A program made the position numbers and the translations under genes. 64,000 nucleotides of DNA from Mixophyes australis (Eukaryota > Chordata > Amphibia > Anura > Limnodynastidae). The notes beneath the pieces were generated by a model. The model was not told the DNA's origin. It searched no databases and was given only the letters and a program-made list of their open reading frames with translations. The stretch is from NCBI GenBank assembly GCA_036250195.1, contig JAVHZZ010000008.1, positions 12,309,934 to 12,373,933 of the forward strand. The letters run 5' to 3'. Positions 35,401 to 47,900 of the stretch are shown here, piece after piece; the stretch's first letter is position 1; the number at the start of each line of letters is the position of its first letter.

Positions 35401-36232
35401 TCCATTAGCCGCGAAGTGTCTCCGTGAGACACTCCGCGGCGGAAATCTTCACAGAAATCTTCACTCGTTTTTTCCTCGCGAGGAAAACTGAGCGGAGATT
35501 TCTACCGTAATGAACGGGGCGTGGAAGGGGCGTGTGCCCGTATTCGATGCACAATGTGGGCGTGTCAAACTGAAGCGCATGCAGCCACGTCGGAATGAAG
35601 CTCTGCGTGTGTGAGAGTTTCTTGTTTTTCTGCCGCATCTCTTGCACCAGCTACGGGTCTAGTCTAACTCCTGGGTCAGTAGCGTATGCAGCTATAACAT
35701 GTGTCTACAATCAGGGGCAACTGTAACAATGTATTTTGTGTACAGCAGACATTAAGGACAGCCTAACCCTAATGTTTATCAACAAAAAAAAAAATCTAAA
35801 ATGTTTTTTTTGCTATACAGTTTCTATTTCTAATCATAAATGACTATATTATTGACAGGTAACATTAATTGATTAATCTTTTTTTTTTTCTGTGCGTTCT
35901 TTTGAGATTTCATATCCCACATACGTATTGTGCACATTCTGCAGTGTCTGGTCTAGTACAGCAGAGTGACCCTACACCCACAGTCATCACCACACGTATC
36001 CTGCAGTGTCTGGTCTAGTACAGCAGAGTGACCCTACACCCACAGTCATCACCACACGTATCCTGCAATGTCTGGTCTAGTACAGCAGAGTGACCCTACA
36101 CCCACAGTCATCACCACACGTATCCTGAGAGCCGCTCCTCGCTGACTCCGGGAGTACACAGAGCCGATTTACGTGCCGCTGAGAACAACTGCACGATGCG
36201 CTCCGTATGCTGCCTTAATGACTCAGGCCCCA
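35401..36232. mobile_element. CpG-rich TIR-family element with 62-bp triplication
   Basis: Shares CTTGCACCAGCTAC, TTGTGCACATTCTGCAGTGT and the ACTCAGGCCC right end with 51190-51893. A hairpin GTGTCTCCGTGAGACAC sits near its left side. Three tandem 62-bp units (CTGCAGTGTCTGGTCTAGTA...) begin at 35939, 36001 and 36063. Left boundary uncertain. Confidence 0.6.
35939..36126. repeat. 62-bp tandem repeat, 3 copies
   Basis: Starts at 35939, 36001 and 36063; the units are nearly identical (GCAGTG versus GCAATG in the third). Recent expansion inside a transposon copy. Confidence 0.95.
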
Positions 36233-37082
36233 TATACTCAGTTTACTTATAATCTACAATGTTAATGAACCTGAACAAATGTACAAAACCTTTGCACAGA
36301 TATGTAACAAGTCCGGTCAGGATGACATTGTTTCAAAGCAACATTTATATTAATTTTAAAAGACATGTGAAGAAATTCACTCTATGAAGCAGTTCTGGAA
36401 GGAGACATTCTAGGTGGTTGTTCAGATATATAAATAATTCATGGACCTTTGGAAGTGTCCTGAAACGCCAATCACAGCTTCACAATATCAGCAGTCTATC
36501 AGGACGTAAATATCTGCAGGTCTCTTGGCCAAGTGCTCGTTGAGAGCGCTGTCTCACAATCGCTGTTCCCGGCCCTCCTATTATCACCTGTCATGTGTTA
36601 TTGCCACATTTTTTGGCCAAAAGGAGAATTTATTTTTGTTTACTTGTCAGGGATGATGAATTGCGTACCAAAAGCCCAATTTCTGAAATCACTACAGAGA
36701 ACGACTCTGGGGTTGTTTATTAAGAGAAAACACGGCGTATGAAAGCAATCAGGAGTCCGGGCAGGCAGAGACTGACAAAATAATGCTGACATGGCCACGT
36801 GATGCCGACAACACTCTTTCTTCTGATCAATATAGCACAGTATGAGGACATGAATGACAATAGGCATTGGTGAATATTTACAAAGCTCAAAACAGGGCGC
36901 AGTGCAGAATCGTCGCTGCCGATGCTGGGTGCCTAGATTTGCACAAGTTTGCCCAGATGTTCGCTAAAGTGCATAGGATAACAGCAAGATGGCAGCATTT
37001 GCAGATAAGAAAGCAAGAAGTAGTGAGCGCTGGCTTATGAGATGAATCAGTGAGCGATGGTCGTCCACAGTACGAATAAGGG
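36233..37082. other. Unannotated intronic stretch
   Basis: Nothing recognised. Confidence 0.55.
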
Positions 37083-37292
37083 TCCTGATTCATTAAGGAT
37101 CTTAAATTAAGAAGTTTCTTATTTAAGTCTCCTGGACAGAACCATGTTACAATGCTACATGAAAAAACATTCAGTATTTAACTTATGTGCAAAACAGAAT
37201 ACTAATTTGCACCCCTTGCATTGTAACATGGTTTTGTCCAGAAGGCTTAAATAAGAAACTTCTTAATTTAAGATCTTTAATGAATCAGGCCC
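37083..37292. mobile_element. Palindromic MITE, 'CTGATTCATTAAGG' family, short
   Basis: Arms GATCTTAAATTAAGAAGTTT and AAACTTCTTAATTTAAGATC are near-perfect. It is a 210-bp version of the 333-bp elements at 43930 and 56671, lacking part of the left arm and the loop. Confidence 0.9.
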
Positions 37293-37791
37293 AAGGAGTC
37301 TAGTTTTGCAGAGCAGTGTAGAAGCAAGATTTAATCTTGGGGAACTAGATTATTGAAATGTGGACACCGTGCATCTTGGTGCCCGGAGGGGAGCTACAGC
37401 CATTTACACTCCGACAAAGGTCCTGATTTCTACACCAGCTCTAAGTCGGTGCCGCCCTATACTTTTGATGGCATGCATCTTGCACCTACCACTTGCATGT
37501 CAGCAAAAGTACATTTCCAGGTGCCTTTTGCACAATGTTAAACAAAACTTCAAACACACAAAAGTGGGGCATATAAAATGTTCTGATGGCATTTTCCATA
37601 AAATGTCCCCCCTTCCCCAAGGTCTACTTTCTTCCAGGACATTTGTAAGGGAATTCAAAAGGTGCTCTATTATCCCTTGCAATCACTACTTAGTGTATCC
37701 TCTGTGCCGATGTACCTGGAGAACTTTGAAGTTGATTGTGGCTGACAGCAGGTTGTTGGGGGACCTAAAGGCCTGGCTCAGCCCGGCTCAC
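37293..37791. other. Unannotated intronic stretch
   Basis: A 230-codon frame running from 37360 into the neighbouring element resembles no family and crosses transposon sequence, so it is not called. Confidence 0.5.
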
Positions 37792-37794
37792 TTA

Positions 37795-38205
37795 AGCTGG
37801 TTTCACACTACAGGGTTTTTGTCCAATAATCGGCTCAACCAGCCGACATACGACCGCTCGTTCAAAAGTCGGGTCAGTGTGTGTAGTGACACGATGGTCG
37901 AAAGTTTGCCCAAATGGATGATTGTCGCCTCATTAGGTTGGTCGTACCGTTTAATATTTTCGTTCCAATCTCGTTTCCGTTGTGTAGGGTGTATAAACTT
38001 CCGACCGATGTGTACGAAATTGCAATCATTGCTCACGACAACATGGCTGTAAAAAGTCGCTAAAGGGACGTCTGCTCTTCCCTTTATCTTCTAAAACGAG
38101 GCTAGTGTGTATGCAGTCCATGGACCGAGCGATCGGACCATCGATCGCAAATAAAATCGATCGGCATAAAAAGTTGGTGGAATATTCTGTAGTGTGTACC
38201 CAGCT
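37795..38205. mobile_element. TIR element with TTA duplication, copy 2
   Basis: Ends AGCTGGTTTCACACTACAG and CTGTAGTGTGTACCCAGCT; flanked by TTA at 37792-37794 and 38206-38208. Related to 2479-2912. The interior is rich in CGATCG motifs. No transposase. Confidence 0.85.
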
Positions 38206-38208
38206 TTA

Positions 38209-40643
38209 GAATATTCGTAAATAACGTAAAACGGTAACCGTCAGTGGTCATGTCTGGCATAATTATAGAGTGATGGGGGTCTGCATTTCTACCAGTTGAG
38301 AGGAGAGGGACTTTAGTAACAAGTTCGTTTTACTTAACAGGTGCTAAATGACAAATCTGTTCAATGTTACGTGGTTTCCACCACCAGTACCGTCTCCCTG
38401 CCTCAGTTTTCCTTAAAGGGTATCTTGACTTAAAAATGGTAAAAAAAATATTTAACCTAATTAAAATCCTTATTCTGGGTATAACAACTTACTGAGCTAA
38501 CTCCTGAAACGTACAATAGCTTACTTCTACCCGAAATCATCAATTGGAAGACTCAGTCATGGCTTCTGCTGTGGACTTGCCTTTACAAGCCATCGCCGCT
38601 TTAAATTTTAGCTGAAAAATCGCCGATCTCCCGCGAGATGAAAAAAACGGACTTTGATACATTTACCCCTAGATCTTTTTTGGGGCCCTTAGTTAAATTA
38701 TAACGTTGCGGTCTGTGAGCTTATATATTTTAGTCAAAGTATGGTAGTAATCCCTTATATTTGACAGTATATTAAATATAAGCATATAGATTTTTTGAAT
38801 TGGCAATTCAAGTTACCACAAACCTAACTGTGCCCTTTGTTGCACTTTATAGAAAGGAAACATGCAAACAGGAGACTTTATTTTATTCAGTATGTATATG
38901 TCATCGTATATTCAGAATATAATATGTTATTTTGAGCCAGCTAGATCACCAGTTGAAATTGTATGAAATTTGAAAGTGACTGTTAGGGTCTCGGAACTTA
39001 GAACTGACTTTATCAAAATACGGCAGCATGCAGTCAGCAACTTGATGATTTTACAAGTACACAAAGCTCTTCAGACATCTAAGGAAAGGCAAAACTTTAC
39101 AATTCACCATCAATCTGTAGCAATAAGCGAATTTCTCTTTAAATGTTTCAATGATTAATGTGACGTCTAATGATCTTGTGTGCGTAAGAAGTACAGACAA
39201 TGAGCTCATGATTATAGTTGTTTTAAATGATGAATAAAAAAAAAGTTACATTTTCAACCTGAGCACTGAAAATGGAAGAACGTGCTCCTTTCCTGGCCCT
39301 TGAAAACAGTACGGAGGGAAGCCGCTGTGCGGAAGGAATCGGGATTTCACAGCTGGAAGGAATCCTATGCTAGAGGAACTTTTATGGATTATTTGAGTGT
39401 AATTTTCTATTACCAGAACACTAACTTTTTAAGCACTCGCTGTGAATTGAATCAGCAGGAGATAAGGACACCAATACGATTGAGTAGACGTTGAGATTGT
39501 TCAAGCTGAAAACTACTTGCATTGGGGGAGTTCGGAGGAGGGGAACTTGAGTTACGTCAATCAAAACGATCAATCATTGGTTTTTGAGGCTACCAAAGAC
39601 CTCAAAAGTTAATATGTAGAATATAGGACCCATCACGATAAATCAGTAAACATGCATTTCGGACACATAGTCAATAAAACCTTTCAGTACTGAATAGACC
39701 TACCTAGAGTACACCACTTAATTCTGTCAGCGTTACGAATGAAGCTCAGGAAGAAGACATAAGATGTAAAGTAAATCCTCTGTTATATCTCAAATTAAAG
39801 AGCTGTGCTACATTACTTGTTCATGTTTCCTACATCGGGCTAATTCAGGAGTAGGAGTCAGTTTAAAGAAGAGGTTCACTGAATTTTTTTTATTCTTTAC
39901 AATAAATCTCTTCGCCCCCAACCAGCGGAACAGTAAGTTTTTCCAGGGCGCTCAGCCTGGAGTTTGAATGCAAGATGTCGGATGTCAACACAATTGGTCC
40001 AATCAGTCTATACCTGGTTTATAGGAGTTACAGGATTTATAGCAGTTTATATTCAGGTATCATATTGCTGCAAATTTTGGCAGAGGAACAACCAAGTTTA
40101 AAATATATAAAGTCACAATAACTATTCAATCAAATATGAAAACCCAGAAATAAAGTTATTGTCACAGCAATTAAAAACTAAAAAGTGCAATCAACAATTA
40201 AAGAGGATGTAACCTCAGGCCATATTGTAATAAATATTGTAATTGACTGTGATTGACCTGGCAACAATGGGGGATAGCCCATCTCAGGGTAGGGTGTAAA
40301 TGGATCACGTGACACACACACATCCGATTCTGTGACACCTTTTTCGGCCAGGTATACCCATCTGCCGCTGAGCTCTCTGGACGATCGCACTAACTATTGC
40401 AACGCTGCCATCACCATAGTCTACTTGCTAATCCCATACTTAAATACCAAATCAAACAATATTTGGTCAATGCTATCTTAAAAAGTGGTATGCAAATTAG
40501 AATAAAATTTTTTAAAAATGAAGAGTTGTATTTTACAATAGGAAGATACGTAATATTTAAAGAAAAATAATTTCTTGCAGGAACTGTGTACCTATATTTG
40601 GAATCAGGGGCGTTACTAGTCATTATTCTGCCCCTACCATCAG
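38209..40643. other. Unannotated intronic stretch
   Basis: 38605-38671 ends GATACATTTACCCCTA, a scrap of the 'GGGGTAAATGTATC' MITE. The remaining DNA is unrecognised. Confidence 0.5.
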
Positions 40644-40942
40644 TGGCAAACGCAGGATTTGTAGAGGGGGGTTTCCACACCACGCCGCCAGTGGGCGCGA
40701 CCAGCATGCATGGGGGCGTGGCTATAATTTTAGAGAGTGCTTTGCTGCTCTCCAACTCTCCCTATCCCCATAATATACATGGGCAATGCTACGTGCACTA
40801 CTGTTAGGTGCACGCAGCTCTCCCTTTTCGAGCAGAGCTGTGTGAAGCGGGGGCAGGGTCCAGCCACCTGAATTATACAGTGCCCCAGGCTTGGAGGGGG
40901 TTTCCAGGCACTAGGAACCCCCCCCCCCCCTCTCAGTTTGCC
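40644..40942 (+). repeat. ~300-bp interspersed repeat (copy 3 of 3)
   Basis: Best-preserved copy, with ends GGCAAACGCAGG and CAGTTTGCC. A poly-C run at about 40918-40930 interrupts it near the right end. Confidence 0.88.
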
Positions 40943-41724
40943 TATGCCCATATCTACCTGTGTACACTGACCAACTGAATTCCTAACCAAAGTCAAGGAA
41001 TGTCTTGTAGCAAGGTGAGCAACTTTACAGCAAAACTAGGCTATCTCTAAAACCAAATGGCTGTATTTTTTATGCAACCCTAACTCGCCTTGGTGATTGA
41101 TGTTTGGGAACACCCAAATGCAGTTCTAGAAATATAAATAAATATGCTTTGACTAGATTTGAACCAATACTTGGCTATATCAGGCTCCAACACGTCTCTA
41201 CCCCTCTCTCAGTGGTATCTTCAGCTGCGGAGACTTACAGCACGACTGTAAAACAATATTTGCAGGAAACAGCGCTGTGAACTGCCTTAAAAGACAGCCT
41301 GATCAATGTGGTTTGAAGTCATTGAAGCATATCTAATAAGCTCTACAACGCTGGAAAAGAGACTCTGACTTAGAAATGTCACGTCTCTGTGGGGACCTGA
41401 CTCTTTGGGTTTACTTTAAACATTATAAGAATAGTTAAAACTTTCTTGGTGATCTGTCTCACTTGAGAATTGTTACCCACGGCATTTTGATTTCACACCA
41501 CTGTGATGGCAATTGAAAAAAGAAATGGATATTACTTCATCTAAATCTCAGAGAGTCTAGGTGTTTGCGGGAACCAACAAAGAGGTCTAGATTTTTCAGA
41601 GAACTTAATTGCAAGTGTTCCGAAAGCTAGCATGTATCTTCGTAAAATAAGGTTAAGGATTATATATATATATGTGTGTGTGTGTGTATGTGTATGTATG
41701 TATGTATGTATGTATGTATGTATG

Positions 41725-41757
<33 letters not shown>

Positions 41758-43823
41758 TTGGGTTGAATTTCACTTTAAGGGAATGTTTCAGTCACTAGAG
41801 AGAAGTAAAAGGAATCAAATTTACAACTATTGTCAGAAGGAGAAGAATATACATTCAGTCAGGAGAAGAAGAAAAAAAAGGGCAGACGCTTTCACTGCAA
41901 ACACTAAAACCGGCCATAAATCAACCTTTTAATAACACGGATTCTTCCTCACAGCCAACATTGTGACAAATGTTCTGAATAGAATCCATCATCTCCCTGT
42001 TGTATCTGTCCTATCTGAGCTAGTTTGAAGTCAATTGCATTTTTTTATTATTATACTGCAGGTTTTAATGTGGACTGTTTGTTTTGCTGTCATCCCAACC
42101 TTAACGTGCCACCTACCCACAGTGCCGGCAGCCATTTTGTTGGCTAAACCAACGATGCAGCCTATTAATTTAATTGGACTAGTGAAAGCACTGAGGCATG
42201 AATTATCAGGCCATAACATAAATTCATAAAACAGGGGTAAAATTTAGGGTTTGAAAAATGCTAATGATGAGCACAGTTTGAATGTTACTTCATATTGTCT
42301 ACTTGCCGCACCACCCATGTCCTTCTTCGCCCAAGGGGCCTGTCTAGCTCCACCCGTGAGCGAGTTTAGTGCCACCTAGGACGTGTCATGCCCCACCAAA
42401 CAGACTACATGACGCAGGCCCCTCTACCCCAAGAGAAGGTGGGCTACAATAAAATGGCCGCCGCTCTCTAGCACACAGATATAGTCATTACTAATTCATC
42501 TTCTGCCCACCGCTCCTCCACCCCAGCTTCAGGGAAATTGCCAGACAGATCACCTAACTATTTCTGGACTCTCCCAGACATTACAAGTATGTGTTCATTA
42601 ATTTAGATCTCTTCTGATATGAAGTCACTAAAGTGACAACTGGGTCAATGCATCTATCTGTCTCCCATGCAATACTTATCACAGTGAATGATTGTAGATT
42701 ATCATGTCTATGTCTATAGGAAGTCCAATAAATCTGAATATTCAATTGGAATATCCTAAGACCAAAGTTTAGTACCTGGGGTCTGGCACGCTTGCGAGTT
42801 TGCTGAAGTCGAGTGGGTGCCTTCTGATGCTTGTTATTTCACTCCTGGTGGTAACAATTCAGTGAACGACACGCTGCGTATCTGAAAAAAGACCCTATCA
42901 GCAGGAACAAGTAGTAGGTGGCAGACATCGCTCGACTTTCCTCACCTCTCTTGACCTCTCTACTTTCAGACAGGCAGAACGTTGTCCACCGACTGAGTAG
43001 CAGAGGGTCTACGATGGATGTCGAGGGAACATACTGTGGAGCCTGAATACAGGATATCCACCCACATTTTGGATAATTTTATCCTTTAATGTGAAAACGA
43101 ATGGTTAAATTAAACAAATACCTCGAGACTAAGTCCTTCTTGACACTGAAGACAGTGGTTACATAGAATCTAAACTTGTTATTCTACGCACACCTTACAA
43201 TTTGAAATATTCAATAAACGACATGACGGATGGATTAACAATGCCGCGTGTCGCTGAAGATGTAAGTAGATGGGACCGTTTGATCCCCCGTGGAATCGCT
43301 GAATTTATATAATGTCATATCCAGCTCCACCTTTCCCTCGAACACATTAAGTATTCTAAGAGTCAGAGAGATAATTTAACATCAATCAACAGAACGGTCT
43401 GTACTTTTTTGTTGGGAAATACATTTCCTTTAACACAGATTACACTATCTGCTTTTGGCTCGGCTTTTTTTTGCACACACAGCAGATGGTAATTCCTTTA
43501 AGGAATGTTCTCTTGGATAACAGCAATATAAGCCCATTGTAAATCTTCACCCCTCGCAGGTTTTCATCATGAGAAAAGGACTCGGAACTGCCTGAAAGTC
43601 GTTCAATCTATTTTTGGGCTTTCGATGTGAATTACATTTTCAAGCAATCGTTACACATCAGCATTAAGAAATACACACACAAACACACAGGCATGTATTA
43701 AAGGGACACAATGCTGCATTAAAGGGAATTTATGTCTAAGTGGAGTTAAATCCTACGGGCAGGGCCTGACAATTTTCGGTCGGATTTAAAGAGGTGCGTT
43801 TAGTCTCGTAGAAAGGGACATCT
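40943..43823. other. Intronic stretch with microsatellite
   Basis: Holds the compound microsatellite at 41661-41758. 42300-42592 is GC-richer and ends GGACTCTCCCAGACATTACA, vaguely like the 'CATACTTGCC' family. The rest is unrecognised. Confidence 0.45.
41661..41758. repeat. Compound (TA)n(TG)n(TATG)n(TA)n microsatellite
   Basis: Four adjoining simple repeats over about 98 bp. Open frames across it are artefacts. Confidence 0.95.
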
Positions 43824-44342
43824 GGAGTAAATGTATCAAGCTGCGAGTTTCCGGCAGCTTTGAAAAGTGTAGATGTTGCCTATACGAGCCAATCAGATTC
43901 TAGCTATCATTTTGTAGAACGATAACAAGGGGCCTGATTCATTAAGGATCTTAACTTAAGAAACTTCTTATTTCAGTCTCCTGGACAAAACCATGTTACA
44001 ATGCAAGGGGTGCAAATTAGTATTCTGTTTTGCACATAAGTTAAATACTGACTGTTTTTTCATGTAGCACACAAATACTTGATAGCTTATTTGTACACTG
44101 AAATTTAAAGTTGATATTTGTGTGCTACATGAAAAAACAGTCAGTATTTAACTTATGTGCAAAACAGAATACTAATTTGCACCCCTTGCATTGTAACATG
44201 GTTTTGTCCAGGAGACTGAAATAAGAAGTTTCTTAAGTTAAGATCCTTAATGAATCAGGCCCTAGAATCTGATTGGTTGCTATAGGCAACATCTACACTT
44301 TTGAAACCCGTCGGAAACTCGCAGCTTGATACATTTACCTCC
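43824..44342. mobile_element. 'GGGGTAAATGTATC' MITE interrupted by another MITE
   Basis: Left half 43824-43929 (GGAGTAAATGTATCAAGC, AGATGTTGCCTATACGAGCC) and right half 44263-44342 (TAGAATCTGATTGGTTGC, GCTTGATACATTTACCTCC) belong to one palindromic MITE, split in its loop by the 333-bp element. Confidence 0.93.
43930..44262. mobile_element. 333-bp palindromic MITE, nested
   Basis: Arms of about 148 bp are almost perfectly inverted, from GGGCCTGATTCATTAAGG to CCTTAATGAATCAGGCCC, around a loop CTTGATAGCTTATTTGTACA. Nearly identical in length and sequence to 56671-57003. Confidence 0.95.
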
Positions 44343-45008
44343 TGAACTGGGAGTGAGAAAATGGATAAATAAAATAATAATATAATTAACAATATTAACG
44401 CCTACAAATTCAATAGTTATATCTAGTATTTATATGTTATAAGACATTTTATAATAAATTGTACCTGTGTGCCAAGGCGAGGGGATAGAAATCTTTTTCA
44501 TTGATTTTTGTGCATGTGTAAGCAAAGGGAAACATGTATGGTAACACTTGACCTGTACACCGCATTGATCTGCAGGACATGAAATCAACACAGAGCCAGG
44601 CTAAGCCATTTATGAAGGATTAGAGGAGACAACTGTGTTCAATCAGCTGAGCGAGAGTGGTGTATGTGGAGGGAAATATAGAATGAAAGATCTGTGAGAA
44701 CTGGTGCACAGGAAATGAATCCTGTAACCCATAGCAACCACTCAGATAACCAATTTCATTTTTCACACACCAGTGGATAAAGGACAGTAACTGCTTGACC
44801 CTAATGTCGCCCAACATCTTAAACTGTGCCCTGGTATGGTAACTTTAACATACAGATTGAGTATGTTTCTTTTTAAATCAACGGCGTTGTCGGACAACCA
44901 CTAAAGCACAACCCCACACCCATTAATGTGACTTTATGTTAGCGAGATGGAATTAGGGATGGATTGACGTTTTGTGCAACTAGCAGTCACTTGCACTATT
45001 CTGCTCGA
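44343..45008. other. Unannotated intronic stretch
   Basis: Nothing recognised. Confidence 0.55.
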
Positions 45009-45694
45009 AGAACATCCTTGCCAACTCTCCCTGAATGTCAGGGAGACTCCATGAAATAGGGGTGATCTCCCTCACTCCCTGAAGAGTCTGGCATTCTCCC
45101 TGATGCTGAGCCAGTACAAGACGTGTTTGGCTTCGCCATCTGTGGCATGAAGACACAGTTCAGAAATTGTGTCCTATGTCCATGTATTGATGCCTATGGA
45201 GGGGGCCATTTTTATGGAGACCAAGATTTAATCAAAGATTGACAGGTAAGACAACATGACTTCGGTAATGGTGACAGAAATGTAAAAGACACTTCAGTTT
45301 ATAGAGCAGTGTTGGCTAACCTGTGACACTCCAGGTGTTGTGAAACTACAAGTCCCAGCATACCCTTCCAGCAATAAGCTGCTATATATTGGCAAAGCAT
45401 GCTGGGACTTGTAGTTTCACAACACCTGGAGTGTCACAGGTTAGCCAACACTGCTCTAGAGATTCATTAGCTGCTTTTCTTTAATGCATAGGAATGTCCG
45501 GAAGACTCCCGCAGTTCTGGGAGACCTCCCTGTAGAGCAGGGCAACCTCCCGGTTCTCTCCCCTGCAATAGATAAGTGGCGCGGGGTGGGGCTTAATGAC
45601 ACAAAATTATGCTATTTGTCAAGCCCCGCCCCTGCACAAACACCTCCCCTGGGATCTCCCTGAAGCCAACGAGGAAAAGTTGGAAAGTATGTCG
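45009..45694. mobile_element. Composite repeat containing a hAT MITE, copy 1
   Basis: Opens CCTTGCCAACTCTCCCTGAA and closes AAAAGTTGGAAAGTATG. It matches 50204-50977 along its whole length apart from a deletion in the right part. Carries the 147-bp MITE at 45307-45453. Confidence 0.88.
45307..45453. mobile_element. 147-bp palindromic hAT MITE, copy 1
   Basis: About 60-bp inverted arms from CAGTGTTGGCTAACCTGTGA to its inverse, including ACTACAAGTCCCAGCAT. Right flank CTCTAGAG; the left flank TTATAGAG is a mutated version of the duplication kept at the second copy. Confidence 0.93.
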
Positions 45695-47562
45695 AAGAAA
45701 CATGCTCCTCCTGTATATCTCTGCAAATGTTATACAATGCCTTAATGTAATGGATAAACGTGGGATAAACATGATTTTAGGCTTGGGGGTCCCATTGCCC
45801 CTGTGGCGCCACCACCTAGAGCGCTGGCCTCTGACATGGAGGAGAAGAAGCCTGCAAGTTCTTACCTATGATGCTGCTAGAAACTGCTCCTCCATGTCAG
45901 TGATGGGCAGGGAGTGTGGCGCCTGGCTATGATGTCATAGCCCTGCGCCACACTTCCTCTGTGAGCAGGAAAGAAACTTTCTGTCTGCTGCGGGGGCACA
46001 AAATCCGAGGTGGAGTAAGAAAACTAATTTCTATTTTTATATTTGCAACATTGCATTACCCTACCCCCCCCCCCCTTCCTTCCAAGCCAGTGATAGGCAA
46101 CACTTCATGGGCCACATTGACAGCCCTCTAGCCTTATAAAGGGCCACAAATTAACCTTAAAATCAGTAATAAGTTAAAATAATAAATTTAATTTAAAATA
46201 GAGACACCTATCCTTAATATCATATCAGGAGGCATCTTAAAAAAAGTGTTACAAGCTATAATAAACAAATTCTGGCAATAAAGCTGATAGGAACCTGGGG
46301 GCCCCAGATGAAGGCTCGGAGGGCCAACATCCATTGTGCACCAAACAGCAGATTCTCCGTGCAGCTCTTCAGGGCAGAGATCTCACTAGATTCACCTTTT
46401 AACTTCTTCTCTTCCAGAGTGCACAGCTTAAAAGAAACAGTGCCGTATCGCAGTCTGTAAACTCAGACACATTTAGGCTACCTTTGAGACGGATCCAACG
46501 CATCTTTTAGGGAAGGATTTTTCCTTCCGCGCAACGAATGTCAGAGCTAATGAAATTACAGTATAATAAAATGTGATTTATACCCTTGCTGGTTGTACTC
46601 TTGTACTGGGAGGTAATTCAAAAGTTGTCTTTTCTCAAATATAAATATAATGCAAAGCTTCTGTTATCATTTTAGGCCTGTTAACGGGACTCGCTTAGCA
46701 GATTGAAAGGATCACGTCTCAAAATTTATGGCTCCTCTCTGTTGCAGGTGAAAAGTGCATGCTAATAGAGGTTGCTGCTTGCAGAGGGAAAAAGCTCCCA
46801 CAGTCTTGAAAGTCAGTCTGACTAAATAGAAGAGGGAGATTTATTAGCAGTTAGCAAACAGTGTGTGAGACTAGAACACTTTCCAACAGCTGCTTTCATG
46901 GATCATTTTTATCGCCCTACAATTTCTGTAGATGACAGCCACAAGTAAATATTTTGGTTGGCATCTGTAGAATGGTAATGGGCGTCATCCATAAATGACT
47001 ACTCACCTTTCTGTTACTTTTTTTTTTGTTTTAAAGATAAAGCTACTTTTATTTCCTTTTTCATTACCTCCCAGCACTTACCTGTATGTAGTTTTTTTTC
47101 TATATCACTCTTTTCTGAGCTTTGGGTAGCCGTCTCCTAATCATTCAATAACTCACATTAGTACAGGCATCCATAGCTAATACGTGGTGCTGTAGCTGTT
47201 GTACTACAATTCCCAGCCTGATCTGGTAGTTGGTGTGCATTGGATTACTGGCGCTTAGGGATTCGTTTGCTAACATTGCCTTTAATTGCAAAATTTGCAA
47301 TGAACCACAGCCACCAATCAAGTGCTGCCTTTCATTGTCTAACGTGTACTTTACAGATAAAAGCTAGTTGCTGATTGGTTGCTGTGGTCCTGTGCAAATG
47401 TTGAATCTAAATGCAATTCTAGTAACTGAGTTCTTCCATCTGCAACTAATTTAAATCAGATTTAGGGATAGTTCAGCACTGGGAGCTGTCCGAGGTTCTG
47501 TAGACCATCAGACATTTGTATAGTACAATACAAAACAAGAAAGAATTGTGTCCGGAGCATTT
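45695..47562. other. Unannotated intronic stretch
   Basis: 47284-47410 resembles a decayed palindromic MITE (CCACAGCCACCAATCA / TGATTGGTTGCTGTGG). A poly-C run lies at about 46063-46075. The rest is unrecognised. Confidence 0.45.
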
Positions 47563-47900
47563 ATCATCATCATCACCATTTATTTATATAGCGCCAATAA
47601 TTCCGCAGCGCTGTACAGAGAACTCATTCACATCAGTCCCTGCCCCATTTGAACTTACAGTCTATATTTCCTAACACACACAGACAGAGACAGAGAGAGA
47701 CACTAGGGTCAATTTGATAGCAGCCAATTAACCTACCAGTAGGTTTTTGGAGTGTGGGAGGAAACCGGAGCACCCGGAGGAAACCCACGCAAACACGGGG
47801 AGAACATACAAACTCCACACAGATAAGGCCATGGTTGGGAATTGAACTCATGACCCCAGTGCTGTGAGGCAGAAGTGTTAACCACTGAGCCACAGAGCTG
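47563..47900 (-). mobile_element. tRNA-headed SINE with L2-like tail, copy 5
   Basis: Full-length minus-strand copy from (CAT)n to GTTAACCACTGAGCCA (box A complement). Box B complement GGGAATTGAACTC is retained. Confidence 0.94.

Noticed and set aside
37360..38052. A 230-residue open frame, the longest in the window
   Set aside because: No domain, no coding-like composition, and its second half runs through the TIR element at 37795-38205.
47284..47410. Another palindromic MITE copy
   Set aside because: Only about 30 bp of arms can be paired and the ends are not recognisable, so it is not called as a separate element.
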